Source: an uncultured Planctomycetaceae bacterium
Lineage (GTDB): Bacteria > Planctomycetota > Planctomycetia > Pirellulales > UBA1268
Reading direction: 5' to 3'
NCBI GenBank assembly: GCA_903958265.1
Contig: CAJBSQ010000598.1
Coordinates: 1 to 11,378 of the forward strand
Length of the DNA stretch: 11,378 nt
This document shows, in pieces, positions 5,927 through 11,378 of this stretch. Position 1 is the stretch's first letter. Each line of letters opens with the position of its first letter. Below the pieces are notes generated by a model. That model did no database searches, was not told the origin of the DNA, and saw only the letters and a list, made by a program, of their open reading frames with translations. The position numbers and the translations under genes were made by a program.

Positions 5927-6421
5927 TCACTCGGCTTTCGGCTGTTCGGCGACGGGTTCAGCGGCAGGCGTGGTGGCCGTTTCGGCCACGGCTTCAGCGA
6001 CCGTTTCAGCAACCGGGTCAGCAACGGCTGTCACCGCGGCAGCCTCAACTGCTGGAGCTTCGGCCACGGCTTCCGACTTGACGACGGGCACGAAGGCCGG
6101 CTCGCCCGGATCGGGAATGATCCGCGGCATCGCGAGTTTGGCCCGGGCCAGTTCCATCTGCTTGAGGTGCGTGCCGTTGGTGCCGTACTTCTTGATCAGC
6201 ACGCGAACGGCGTCGCTCGGCTGAGCGCCGACCGAGACCCAGTAGTCGACGCGGACGCCGTTGAGCGTGACACGGGCGTCAGTCTCGGGCACGTGCGGAT
6301 CGTACGTGCCGAGCTCCTCGATCACGCGGCCGTCGCGGGGATTGCGGCGATCGGTCGCGCAGATGCGGTAATACTCGCGGTTCTTTCGGCCCATCCGCTT
6401 CATTCGAATTGCCACTGCCAC
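5927..6421 (-). CDS. rpsP: 30S ribosomal protein bS16 with a long Ala/Val/Glu tail
   Basis: bS16 is an early-binding 30S protein. The core is clear: AVAIRMKRMGRKNREYYRI (2-20), ATDRRNPRDGRVIEELGTYDP (22-42), ARVTLNGVRVDYWVSVGAQP (49-68), SDAVRVLIKKYG (69-80). The start is GTG 6421, giving the family N-terminus (M)AVAIRMKRMG, with GGAG ten bases upstream; the in-frame ATG at 6403 would delete the first strand. Most bS16 proteins have about 80-100 residues; this one has 164, because residues 115-164 are a repetitive tail of Ala, Val, Glu, Pro and Thr (VAE/AVAET units), probably disordered. It is first in rpsP-trmD-rplS-yraN. Confidence 0.96.
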   Translation of the reverse strand: MAVAIRMKRMGRKNREYYRICATDRRNPRDGRVIEELGTYDPHVPETDARVTLNGVRVDYWVSVGAQPSDAVRVLIKKYGTNGTHLKQMELARAKLAMPRIIPDPGEPAFVPVVKSEAVAEAPAVEAAAVTAVADPVAETVAEAVAETATTPAAEPVAEQPKAE

Positions 6422-6768
6422 GGTCGAGAATCTCCAAAATCCAGAGGTATGCCTAGGGTCTGTCGAGCCCCCTATAGTAGCCGACGTTGGACGGAACCCA
6501 AGGCCCGCCCGGAACGCGGTTCTTTTCGGCGGAATCGCCGGGTAATTCCTGGAAACCGTCCCCGCGCGGCAGCCTGCGGCAGCCTGGCCTGAGTCACCCT
6601 CCGCGTGAGTTTTTGGGCCACCAGCGCGGGGGCCGCCAGTCTCATGCAGGCGATCCTGCACTGCCGGAAGCGACCCTTGGGGCAACCATCCCTGCGATGT
6701 AGGGTGTGGCATCCGCGGACTCAGGTCTGGAGCGGACCACTGGTAACCCCCCCACAAGGATTCGGAAC
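6422..6768. other. Divergent intergenic region between rpsP and the PII-like gene
   Basis: No credible gene is seen here; the short open frames lack ribosome sites and family-like sequence. It holds the rpsP promoter candidate (6474-6501), a small inverted repeat CGGCG/CGCCG (6527-6540), a 10-base tandem duplication of GCGGCAGCCT (6566-6585), and for the plus strand a weak TTGGGG (6677-6682), 17 bases, TAGGGT (6700-6705), which could serve the PII-like gene. I found no convincing sigma-54 site (GG-N10-GC), which a nitrogen-regulated PII gene might have. Confidence 0.5.
6474..6501 (-). promoter_or_regulatory. Possible promoter for rpsP-trmD-rplS-yraN
   Basis: On the minus strand TTGGGT (6496-6501), a 16-base spacer and TACTAT (6474-6479) form a moderate sigma-70-like match, 3 and 4 of 6. 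The start near 6467 would give a leader of about 46 bases before rpsP. The -10 lies in one of the few AT-richer patches of this gap. Confidence 0.4.
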
Positions 6769-7080
6769 ATGAAGTTAGTCGTCGCGTACGTGGATCCGCA
6801 GCGGTTCGAGCCGATCCGTGAGGTCCTGCTCGGCCTTGGCTTCCCGTCCCTGTCCGCCATGAGCGCTGCGGGCACGGTCCCCGAGGCTACCGTCACGACC
6901 ACGTACCGGGGCGCCACGACGGAGCAGCATTCGCGGACGAAGTCGCGGATTGAATGCGTCGTCGGCGATGAGCATGCGTCGACGGTCGTCGACACGATCA
7001 TCAAGGAAGGCGGCGACCGGACCTTCGCCTTCGTCCTCGCCGTCGAGAGTGCGCATCCCGTCGATACGATCAAGACCTAA
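6769..7080 (+). CDS. Divergent PII-like (GlnB-fold) signalling protein
   Basis: The 103-residue product has the size and pattern of PII proteins, trimeric sensors that bind adenine nucleotides and regulate other proteins by contact. It starts MKLVVAYVDPQRFEPIREVL and keeps the fold: beta1 MKLVVAYV, helix FEPIREVLLGLGF, the T-loop mark TYRGAT (45-50), then RIECVVGDEHASTVVDTIIK (60-79) and TFAFVLAVESAHPVDTI. The differences matter. YRGA is followed by TT rather than EY, so the Tyr51 that is uridylylated in enteric PII is missing. The B-loop TGKIGDGKIF is reduced to about GGDRTFAF, removing Lys90 and much of the nucleotide site. It is therefore probably not a classical GlnB; the ligand and partner are unknown. 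AAGGA lies eight bases before ATG. thiD follows on the same strand after 161 structured bases; no amtB, glnA or transporter is adjacent. Confidence 0.82.
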   Translation: MKLVVAYVDPQRFEPIREVLLGLGFPSLSAMSAAGTVPEATVTTTYRGATTEQHSRTKSRIECVVGDEHASTVVDTIIKEGGDRTFAFVLAVESAHPVDTIKT

Positions 7081-7081
7081 C

Positions 7082-7095
7082 ACGGCCTGTCGGCC
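7082..7095 (+). other. Short hairpin just after the PII-like stop
   Basis: CGGCC and GGCCG enclose a four-base loop immediately after the TAA at 7078-7080. A run of A rather than T follows, so it is at best a weak transcript-end structure. Confidence 0.25.
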
Positions 7096-7142
7096 GCAAC
7101 CGAAAAAGGTGCCAGAGCGCCCCGCCCTCGGTGTGAAGCCCA

Positions 7143-7178
7143 GCGCCGTGAGGCGCGGGTGGCTGCGCCACTGCCCGC
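7143..7178 (+). other. Two overlapping hairpins in the PII-thiD gap
   Basis: Hairpin one is GCGCC-GTGA-GGCGC (7143-7156), a five-pair stem capped by a GNRA-type tetraloop. Hairpin two pairs GCGGG and TGGC (7155-7163) with GCCA and CCCGC (7167-7178) around loop TGC, with a three-base bulge CTG. They share 7155-7156, so both cannot form completely. No U-tract follows. They may be part of a structured leader for thiD or an end structure for the PII-like transcript. Confidence 0.4.
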
Positions 7179-7180
7179 AC

Positions 7181-7222
7181 CAGACGGCGGCTGCGGGTCT
7201 GCGACTCGCTGCCTGCCGTCTG
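7181..7222 (+). other. Long inverted repeat (17 pairs) directly upstream of thiD
   Basis: CAGACGGC (7181-7188) pairs with GCCGTCTG (7215-7222). The stem continues, past one bulged T, with GGC/GCC (7189-7191 with 7211-7213), then after a T-T mismatch with GCGGGT/ACTCGC (7193-7198 with 7204-7209, one G-T), closing a five-base loop. The 42-base element ends 19 bases before the thiD ATG. It has no U-tract. The symmetry is compatible with an RNA stem controlling thiD, an end structure, or a protein-binding site in DNA. Confidence 0.55.
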
Positions 7223-7241
7223 ATGGTTATCCTTGGGGTGC

Positions 7242-8045
7242 ATGACTGTCGTCGCCCTCACCATCGCCGGTTCCGATCCCTCCGGCGGCGCCGGCCTCCA
7301 GGCCGACCTGAAGACGTTTCACCAGCACGGCGTCTACGGCATGAGCGTGGTCACGCTGGTGACGGTGCAGAACACGCGGAGCGTGTCGGCGGTCGAGGTG
7401 CTGTCTCCGCAACTGGTGGTCTATCAGCTCGACGCGGTCAGGGCCGACATCCCGCCGGCGGCGATCAAGAACGGGGCCCTGGGGCGGGCCGACGTGATCG
7501 CCGCGGTGGCCGCGCGGGCCGCGCGGTTTTGCGTTCCGCTGGTCGTTGATCCGGTGATGGTGAGCAAGCACGGCGCGCCGCTGCTGGCCGCCGACGCGGT
7601 CGCCGTGCTGGTCTCCGAGCTCCTGCCCCTGGCGACGCTCGTGACCCCCAACCTGCCCGAGGCCGCGCGGCTGGCAGGATTCGAGGTCCATGACCCGGAG
7701 TCGATGGAGCGGGCGGCGCGAGCGATCGCCGCCCTCGGTCCGCGGCACGTGCTGGTGAAGGGCGGGCACCTCGCCGGCAGCACGATCGACCTGCTCTGGT
7801 CGGACGGCCGGGCGACGGCGTTCCCCGGCGAACGCATCGACACCCCGCACACCCATGGCACCGGCTGCACGCTCTCGGCCGCCATCACGGCGCGGCTGGC
7901 CCGCGGTGACGATATGCTCGCTGCCGTCACCGGCGGCCGGCGGTTCATTCGCGCGGCCATCGCGGGGGCGCCGGGTCTTGGCGGTGGCTCGGGGCCCGTG
8001 GATCACTTCGCGCCGGCGGAAACCACATCCCTCCCGATTCCGTAA
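7242..8045 (+). CDS. thiD: Hydroxymethylpyrimidine/phosphomethylpyrimidine kinase
   Basis: ThiD phosphorylates 4-amino-5-hydroxymethyl-2-methylpyrimidine (HMP) and then HMP phosphate, supplying the pyrimidine half of thiamine. The 267-residue ribokinase-fold protein has TIAGSDPSGGAGLQADLKTF (7-26), VTLVTVQNT (37-45), IKNGALG (75-81), PLVVDPVMVSKHG (99-111), TPNLPEA (135-141), VLVKGGH (170-176) and THGTGCTLSAAI (204-215), with the GTGC anion-hole and catalytic Cys at 206-209. ATG 7242 is the family start; GGGG lies only three bases upstream, so initiation may be weak or depend on the upstream structure. No TPP riboswitch conserved boxes are seen upstream. It converges with ffh, with 57 bases between the stops and no strong terminator. 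Confidence 0.96.
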   Translation: MTVVALTIAGSDPSGGAGLQADLKTFHQHGVYGMSVVTLVTVQNTRSVSAVEVLSPQLVVYQLDAVRADIPPAAIKNGALGRADVIAAVAARAARFCVPLVVDPVMVSKHGAPLLAADAVAVLVSELLPLATLVTPNLPEAARLAGFEVHDPESMERAARAIAALGPRHVLVKGGHLAGSTIDLLWSDGRATAFPGERIDTPHTHGTGCTLSAAITARLARGDDMLAAVTGGRRFIRAAIAGAPGLGGGSGPVDHFAPAETTSLPIP

Positions 8046-8102
8046 CAGCGCCGGGGCGAGGATACGCCCAAGGCTCCGCGAGCGTTCGCCGACCCCCTTC
8101 GC

Positions 8103-9590
8103 CTACCCGCCGTCGCCCCGCTTTTTGCGGCGGGCGTCTTTGTCCCGCAGTTTTTTGAGCTTTCGCCGTTCGTCGGCCGTGAGCCGTCGGCCGGTGTCGC
8201 CCTTGGGCTTGGCGATCCGGGCGTTCGGATTCTGCATCTGCGACTGGAGCCGCTGCACCTGCTGCATCCGTTCCCGCATGCCGAGGCCTGCCATGCCCTT
8301 CATCATCGACGCCATGCCGTCGAACTGCTTGACGAGGTCGCCGACCTCCTGGAGCTCGACTCCGGCGCCCGCGGCGATCCGTCGGCGCCGCGACTGGTCG
8401 ACGATCCGGGAGGGATTCCGGCGCTCGTCGGGCGTCATCGAATCGATGATTCCGAAGAGTCGATTCATATCCTTCTCGAGATCGGCCCCACCGAGCATCT
8501 CCTGCATGCCCCCCATGCCGGGAATCATGCCGAGCACCTTGCCGAGCGGGCCGAGCCGCCGCGTCTGGAGGAGCATCTTCTTGAAGTCGTCGAGCGTGAA
8601 CTCGCCCGCCTTCAACCGCTCCTCCTGCCGCTTCATCTCGTCTTGGTCGAACTTCCGCTGCGCCTCCTCGACGAGCGAGACGACGTCGCCCATGCCGAGG
8701 ATCCGCCCCGCCAGCCGCTCGGGATGGAAGTCCTCGAGGGCCTCGATCTGCTCGCCGGTGCCGATGAACTTGATCGGCACGCCCGTCACGCTCTTCACCG
8801 AGAGCGCTGCGCCGCCGCGGGCATCGCCGTCGAGCTTCGTCATGATGACGCCGTCCAGCTCGAGGGCCTCCTGGAACGCCGCAGCACTCCTCACCGCATC
8901 CTGGCCGGTCATCGCGTCGACCACGAGATACACCTGGTCGGGGCCGACCGTGCGGTCGATTCGCGCCAGTTCCTGCATCAGCGCCTCGTCGATCGCCAGT
9001 CGACCGGCCGTGTCGAGGATCACGACCGAGACATTCTCCTGCTTGGCCCGGGCCACGCCGGCGTTGCAGACGGCCACGGGGTCGGTGCTGCCGCCGGGCA
9101 TGTCGGCAGGGGTATGGACCGGAATCCCCAGCTGTCGCCCGAGCACGGAGAGCTGCTCGATCGCCGCAGGCCGCTGGAGGTCGGCCGCCACCAGCATCAC
9201 TCCCCGGCCCTGCTCCTTGATCTTCCGGGCGAGTTTGGCACAGGAGGTCGTCTTACCGGACCCCTGCAGGCCGCAGAGCATCAGGATCGTGGTCGTGCCG
9301 GAGTTCAGATGGAGCGAGTGGTCGACCGGCCCCATCAGGCCGACGAGCTCGCGATGCACGATGCCGACGAGCTGCTGGGCCGGGTCGAGCGACTCGAGCA
9401 CCTGGCCGCCGATCGCCCCGTCGGCCACCCGCGTCAGGAAGCCGTCGGCGACGTCGTAGGCGACGTCGGCCTCGAGCAGCGCGGTCTTCACCGCGGCGAG
9501 GCCCTCCCGCATGTTGGCTTCGGTCAGTTTGCCGCGGCCGCGCAGGGCGTTGAGGGCAGACGAGAGGGACGCGGTCAGCGACTCGAACAT
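8103..9590 (-). CDS. ffh: Signal recognition particle protein Ffh (SRP54 homologue)
   Basis: Ffh binds 4.5S/SRP RNA and signal sequences on nascent chains and delivers ribosomes to FtsY at the membrane. The 495-residue protein has an N domain (1-90), a GTPase G domain with P-loop GLQGSGKTT (107-115), DLQRPAA (137-143), DTAGR (193-197), TKLDGDARGG (251-260) and the closing GTGE (277-280), and a Met-rich M domain from about 325 with LLQTRRLGPLGKVLGMIPGM (340-359) and the RNA-binding SRRRRIAAGAG (400-410). The Lys/Arg-rich C-terminus (465-495) is common. ATG 9590 has GGAG five bases upstream. A -10-like TATACT lies at 9618-9623 on this strand but I find no convincing -35. rpsP, a frequent ffh neighbour, is on the same strand but separated by thiD and the PII-like gene. 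Confidence 0.97.
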   Translation of the reverse strand: MFESLTASLSSALNALRGRGKLTEANMREGLAAVKTALLEADVAYDVADGFLTRVADGAIGGQVLESLDPAQQLVGIVHRELVGLMGPVDHSLHLNSGTTTILMLCGLQGSGKTTSCAKLARKIKEQGRGVMLVAADLQRPAAIEQLSVLGRQLGIPVHTPADMPGGSTDPVAVCNAGVARAKQENVSVVILDTAGRLAIDEALMQELARIDRTVGPDQVYLVVDAMTGQDAVRSAAAFQEALELDGVIMTKLDGDARGGAALSVKSVTGVPIKFIGTGEQIEALEDFHPERLAGRILGMGDVVSLVEEAQRKFDQDEMKRQEERLKAGEFTLDDFKKMLLQTRRLGPLGKVLGMIPGMGGMQEMLGGADLEKDMNRLFGIIDSMTPDERRNPSRIVDQSRRRRIAAGAGVELQEVGDLVKQFDGMASMMKGMAGLGMRERMQQVQRLQSQMQNPNARIAKPKGDTGRRLTADERRKLKKLRDKDARRKKRGDGG

Positions 9591-9758
9591 GGCGACTCCG
9601 GTATGGCGAAGTCGGCGAGTATACCGCCTGGAAAACGCAGACTCCCCCCGGTGACGAGCCGCTCGAATCGGGAGCGAGCACACAGCGTGCCGCTTACCCG
9701 ACGCGTGGCCGGCGTGAACGGCGCGTCACCGGAGGGAGTCCTTGAAAACGAGGTGTCT

Positions 9759-9783
9759 GGCGGCGGCCCCTCCGACCGCCGCC
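9759..9783 (-). terminator. GC-rich hairpin after the second lipoprotein gene
   Basis: GGCGGCGG (9759-9766) and CCGCCGCC (9776-9783) form a perfect eight-pair stem with a nine-base loop, 12 bases beyond the stop at 9795 on the minus strand. Only TTTT follows, about nine bases away, so it is a weak intrinsic-type terminator. Transcription stopping here would separate the lipoprotein gene from ffh. Confidence 0.4.
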
Positions 9784-9794
9784 GACCGCCCGGC

Positions 9795-10079
9795 TCAGCT
9801 GAAGGTGCCAGGCTGGCCCATCATCGGCGCTCCGGCGGGCACCGACATGCCGCCCCCCCCTTCGCAGCACGGCGCTGCCGACTCGCAGGCCGGGCCGCAT
9901 GCCGGCTCGCAGGCCGGGGCGCACACGGGGGCGGGAGCCGCACACGGTGCCGGAGTGGAACCGCACGACCGGAACTCCATGAACGACGGACGGCGGCAGC
10001 TACTGCCCATGCAGCTACTGCACCCAGGGGCGGCCGCAAGGCTCGCCACCGCGATCACCAGACACAACGCACGGGTCAT
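9795..10079 (-). CDS. Small Cys-rich lipoprotein with CxPA repeats, function unknown
   Basis: From ATG 10079 the frame encodes 94 residues. A signal sequence (MTRALCLVIAVASLAA) leads to a lipobox AAPGC with lipidated Cys at 20. The mature part has eleven cysteines, including C23, C28, C39, C46, a four-residue repeat of the form C-x-P-A with cysteines at 53, 57, 61 and 65, then CC (71-72), GGGG and a Met/Pro-rich end. The ATG is preferred to the TTG at 10085 because GGAG lies nine bases before the ATG but only three before the TTG. The DNA carries a 13-base direct repeat (9882-9894 and 9906-9918), 24 bases apart, suggesting recent growth of the repeat. A similar Cys/GGGG/Met composition occurs in the lipoprotein at 2447-2875. 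Regular Cys spacing suggests disulfide cross-linking or metal binding in the envelope; this is inference. Confidence 0.75.
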   Translation of the reverse strand: MTRALCLVIAVASLAAAPGCSSCMGSSCRRPSFMEFRSCGSTPAPCAAPAPVCAPACEPACGPACESAAPCCEGGGGMSVPAGAPMMGQPGTFS

Positions 10080-10408
10080 GAGCAAGGTCTCCCACTCGAC
10101 GCAGACGGGGCAGGCGGGCGGCAGCCACGCTTGCGGCGTCGCTCACGACGCCACCCAAACCGTACCTCATGATTGCGGCGCGGCGGGCCGCCAGAGAGAT
10201 TTTTTCGGCGGGCTGCCCAGGAGTTGGTGCGGTCGTGGCACGGCCGCCGATCGTGAGGGTTGTGCGGCCGCGATTCGAAAATACCGGCTGCGAAAGATGG
10301 TGCGGCTTCCGGTGCTAGAGTTGCACCGCGACGTCCGGCGGCAACTCATTGTGCGAGCCCCGTCCGAGCCACTCGCTCACAAGCCGACCCCCGATCACCC
10401 GAACTGCG
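10080..10408. other. Divergent intergenic region before the hydrolase gene
   Basis: No gene is seen. It must hold the 5' signals of the lipoprotein (minus) and the hydrolase (plus). The only promoter-like sequence I would name is an extended -10, TGCTAGAGT (10313-10321, plus strand), without a recognisable -35, about 80 bases before the hydrolase ATG. A six-base T run at 10201-10206 follows a GC-rich imperfect hairpin, but no plus-strand gene precedes it, so I do not call a terminator. Confidence 0.45.
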
Positions 10409-11365
10409 ATGCCACTTCGATCACCCCCGCGTTGTGCCGTCTTCTCTTCGTGCCTGTCCCTGATCGTGGCTGCACTGGCCGCCTTGCCGGTCGCGGCCGC
10501 CGACCCCGGCTGCGTGGACGGCGACGTGTGGATGGTGAGCACGCGGCGGCTGCCCGGCATCTGCGGGATTCCCGTGCGGGCCGACTTCGAGGTCGAGCGG
10601 CGACTGGACGGCCGCTGGGTGCCCGCCGACCTTACCGAACTGCTCGCCGAGCCAGAGCGGCCGCTGGTGTTTTTCATCCACGGCAACCGCTATGAGACCA
10701 GCGACGCCAAGGTCCAGGGCGTCGCCCTGGCCCGGCGGCTGGGGTCCCAGAGTTCGTTCACTGCTCCGCCCCGGACGATCATCTTCTCGTGGCCGAGCCA
10801 GCAGCAGGGGCGGCTGATTGCCTCGAGCCGCGACACCTATCGGCGGTCGTATTCCGACGGCCACTACCTCGCGCGGTTGCTCGGCGACGTGAACCCGGAG
10901 CAGCCCGTGGCCATCATCGGCTACAGCTTCGGCAGCACGATCGCCGTGGGCGCGATCGAAGACCTCGTCGAGGCCCAGCACGATCCGGCCCGCGGGGTCG
11001 CGCCGTGGGTCGGCCGACCCGGCCGCACGCACCTCGTGCTCGTGGCTCCGGCGATCCGCGCCGACTCCCTGGCCCCCCGCGGCCGATTCGCGTCGGCCGC
11101 CGCCGGGATCGACCGGCTCACGCTCGTGATCAACACCCGCGACCTGGCGCTGCGGATGTTTCCGCACCTCGAACCGCACATGGGCACCGACGCACTGGGC
11201 GCCGTGGGGATGCCCCGCCGCTGGCTGCCGGGCGGAGTGGAGTTCGCGGCGACCGACGCGGCAGGCATCGTCGGCAGGAAGCACGCCTTCCCGCTCTACC
11301 TGGAGTCGGCGTCGCTCGCGAGCCGGATCGCGTCGGGGGCGGTCGGCGGCCTGGCCGACGAGTGA
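10409..11365 (+). CDS. Secreted alpha/beta-hydrolase-fold protein, substrate unknown
   Basis: The 318-residue product begins with a signal peptide (basic MPLRSPPR, hydrophobic FSSCLSLIVAALAALPVAAA, probable cleavage near residue 30). The mature protein has the alpha/beta hydrolase elements: the oxyanion-region strand LVFFIHGN (86-93), IIFSWPS (124-130), the nucleophile elbow AIIGYSFGS (168-176, Ser173), LVLVAPAI (209-216), a candidate acid in LVINTRDLALRMF (239-251, Asp245) and a candidate His in GRKHAFPLYLES (289-300, His292). This resembles alpha/beta hydrolases of unknown function (DUF900-like), so an esterase- or lipase-like role outside the cytoplasm is inferred. ATG 10409 is chosen for the signal peptide; no clear Shine-Dalgarno precedes it, and GTG 10349 is a possible alternative that would add 20 residues before the signal peptide. 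Confidence 0.85.
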   Translation: MPLRSPPRCAVFSSCLSLIVAALAALPVAAADPGCVDGDVWMVSTRRLPGICGIPVRADFEVERRLDGRWVPADLTELLAEPERPLVFFIHGNRYETSDAKVQGVALARRLGSQSSFTAPPRTIIFSWPSQQQGRLIASSRDTYRRSYSDGHYLARLLGDVNPEQPVAIIGYSFGSTIAVGAIEDLVEAQHDPARGVAPWVGRPGRTHLVLVAPAIRADSLAPRGRFASAAAGIDRLTLVINTRDLALRMFPHLEPHMGTDALGAVGMPRRWLPGGVEFAATDAAGIVGRKHAFPLYLESASLASRIASGAVGGLADE

Positions 11366-11378
11366 ATCCTGCCGCTCA

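Noticed and set aside
6487..6702. Plus-strand open frame of 71 codons in the rpsP/PII-like gap.
   Set aside because: It has no Shine-Dalgarno, a Pro/Gly/Arg-rich random-looking product, and it crosses the tandem duplication and the rpsP promoter region.
7081..7241. Possible TPP riboswitch before thiD, prompted by GGGGTGC next to the ATG.
   Set aside because: The conserved CTGAGA and ACCTGATC elements are absent and GGGGTGC runs straight into the start codon, leaving no room for the aptamer.
7855..9459. Plus-strand open frame of about 530 codons.
   Set aside because: It is an antisense shadow of ffh, very rich in Ser/Arg/Pro, and it overlaps the end of thiD in another frame.
8643..10695. Further long plus-strand open frames across ffh, the second lipoprotein and the hydrolase start.
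   Set aside because: They are out of frame with recognisable proteins, change composition at gene borders, and lack ribosome sites.

Overview
The window looks like chromosome from a high-GC planctomycete, probably of the Pirellulales kind. This is inferred from high third-position GC, very short Cys/Pro-rich lipoproteins, an ffh/rpsP/trmD/rplS/yraN neighbourhood without rimM next to rpsP, and a secreted alpha/beta hydrolase of a type I associate with this group. No marker fixes the taxon. I see no insertion sequence, phage gene or CRISPR array. Nearly everything is core metabolism or translation, and the unusual material is in short genes and intergenic RNA-like structure.

Layout, left to right. 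(1) Minus strand, 1-1312: a promoter with a perfect TATAAT, tRNA-Gly(GCC), a hairpin, then tig (trigger factor), which runs off the left edge. (2) Plus strand, about 1385-2430: a promoter, a probable 44-codon small ORF, and panB (ketopantoate hydroxymethyltransferase), coupled to it by an ATGA overlap. (3) Minus strand, 2447-3195: a Cys-rich lipoprotein gene and, upstream of it, a 29-residue very basic protein with a clean Shine-Dalgarno. (4) Plus strand, 3257-4321: an APP1/DUF2183 phosphatase-like protein, divergent from the 29-residue gene. (5) Minus strand, 4352-6421: rpsP, trmD, rplS, yraN, a translation cluster with short spacings. (6) Plus strand, 6769-8045: a divergent PII-like protein and thiD, separated by a run of strong inverted repeats. 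(7) Minus strand, 8103-9590: ffh, the SRP GTPase. (8) Minus strand, 9795-10079: a second Cys-rich lipoprotein. (9) Plus strand, 10409-11365: a secreted alpha/beta hydrolase.

Functional links: tig and ffh both handle nascent chains at the ribosomal exit; bS16, TrmD, bL19 and possibly the 29-residue protein belong to ribosome or tRNA function. ffh commonly sits just upstream of rpsP in bacteria. Here the same-strand pair is split by the plus-strand PII-like/thiD pair, which suggests an insertion into an older arrangement. panB (pantothenate/CoA) and thiD (thiamine) are the two vitamin genes.

The best candidates for something undescribed are the 29-residue basic protein (3106-3195), the PII-like protein lacking canonical T-loop and B-loop residues (6769-7080), and the structured stretch before thiD (7143-7222). 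All functional statements are from reading the sequence; no database search was run.
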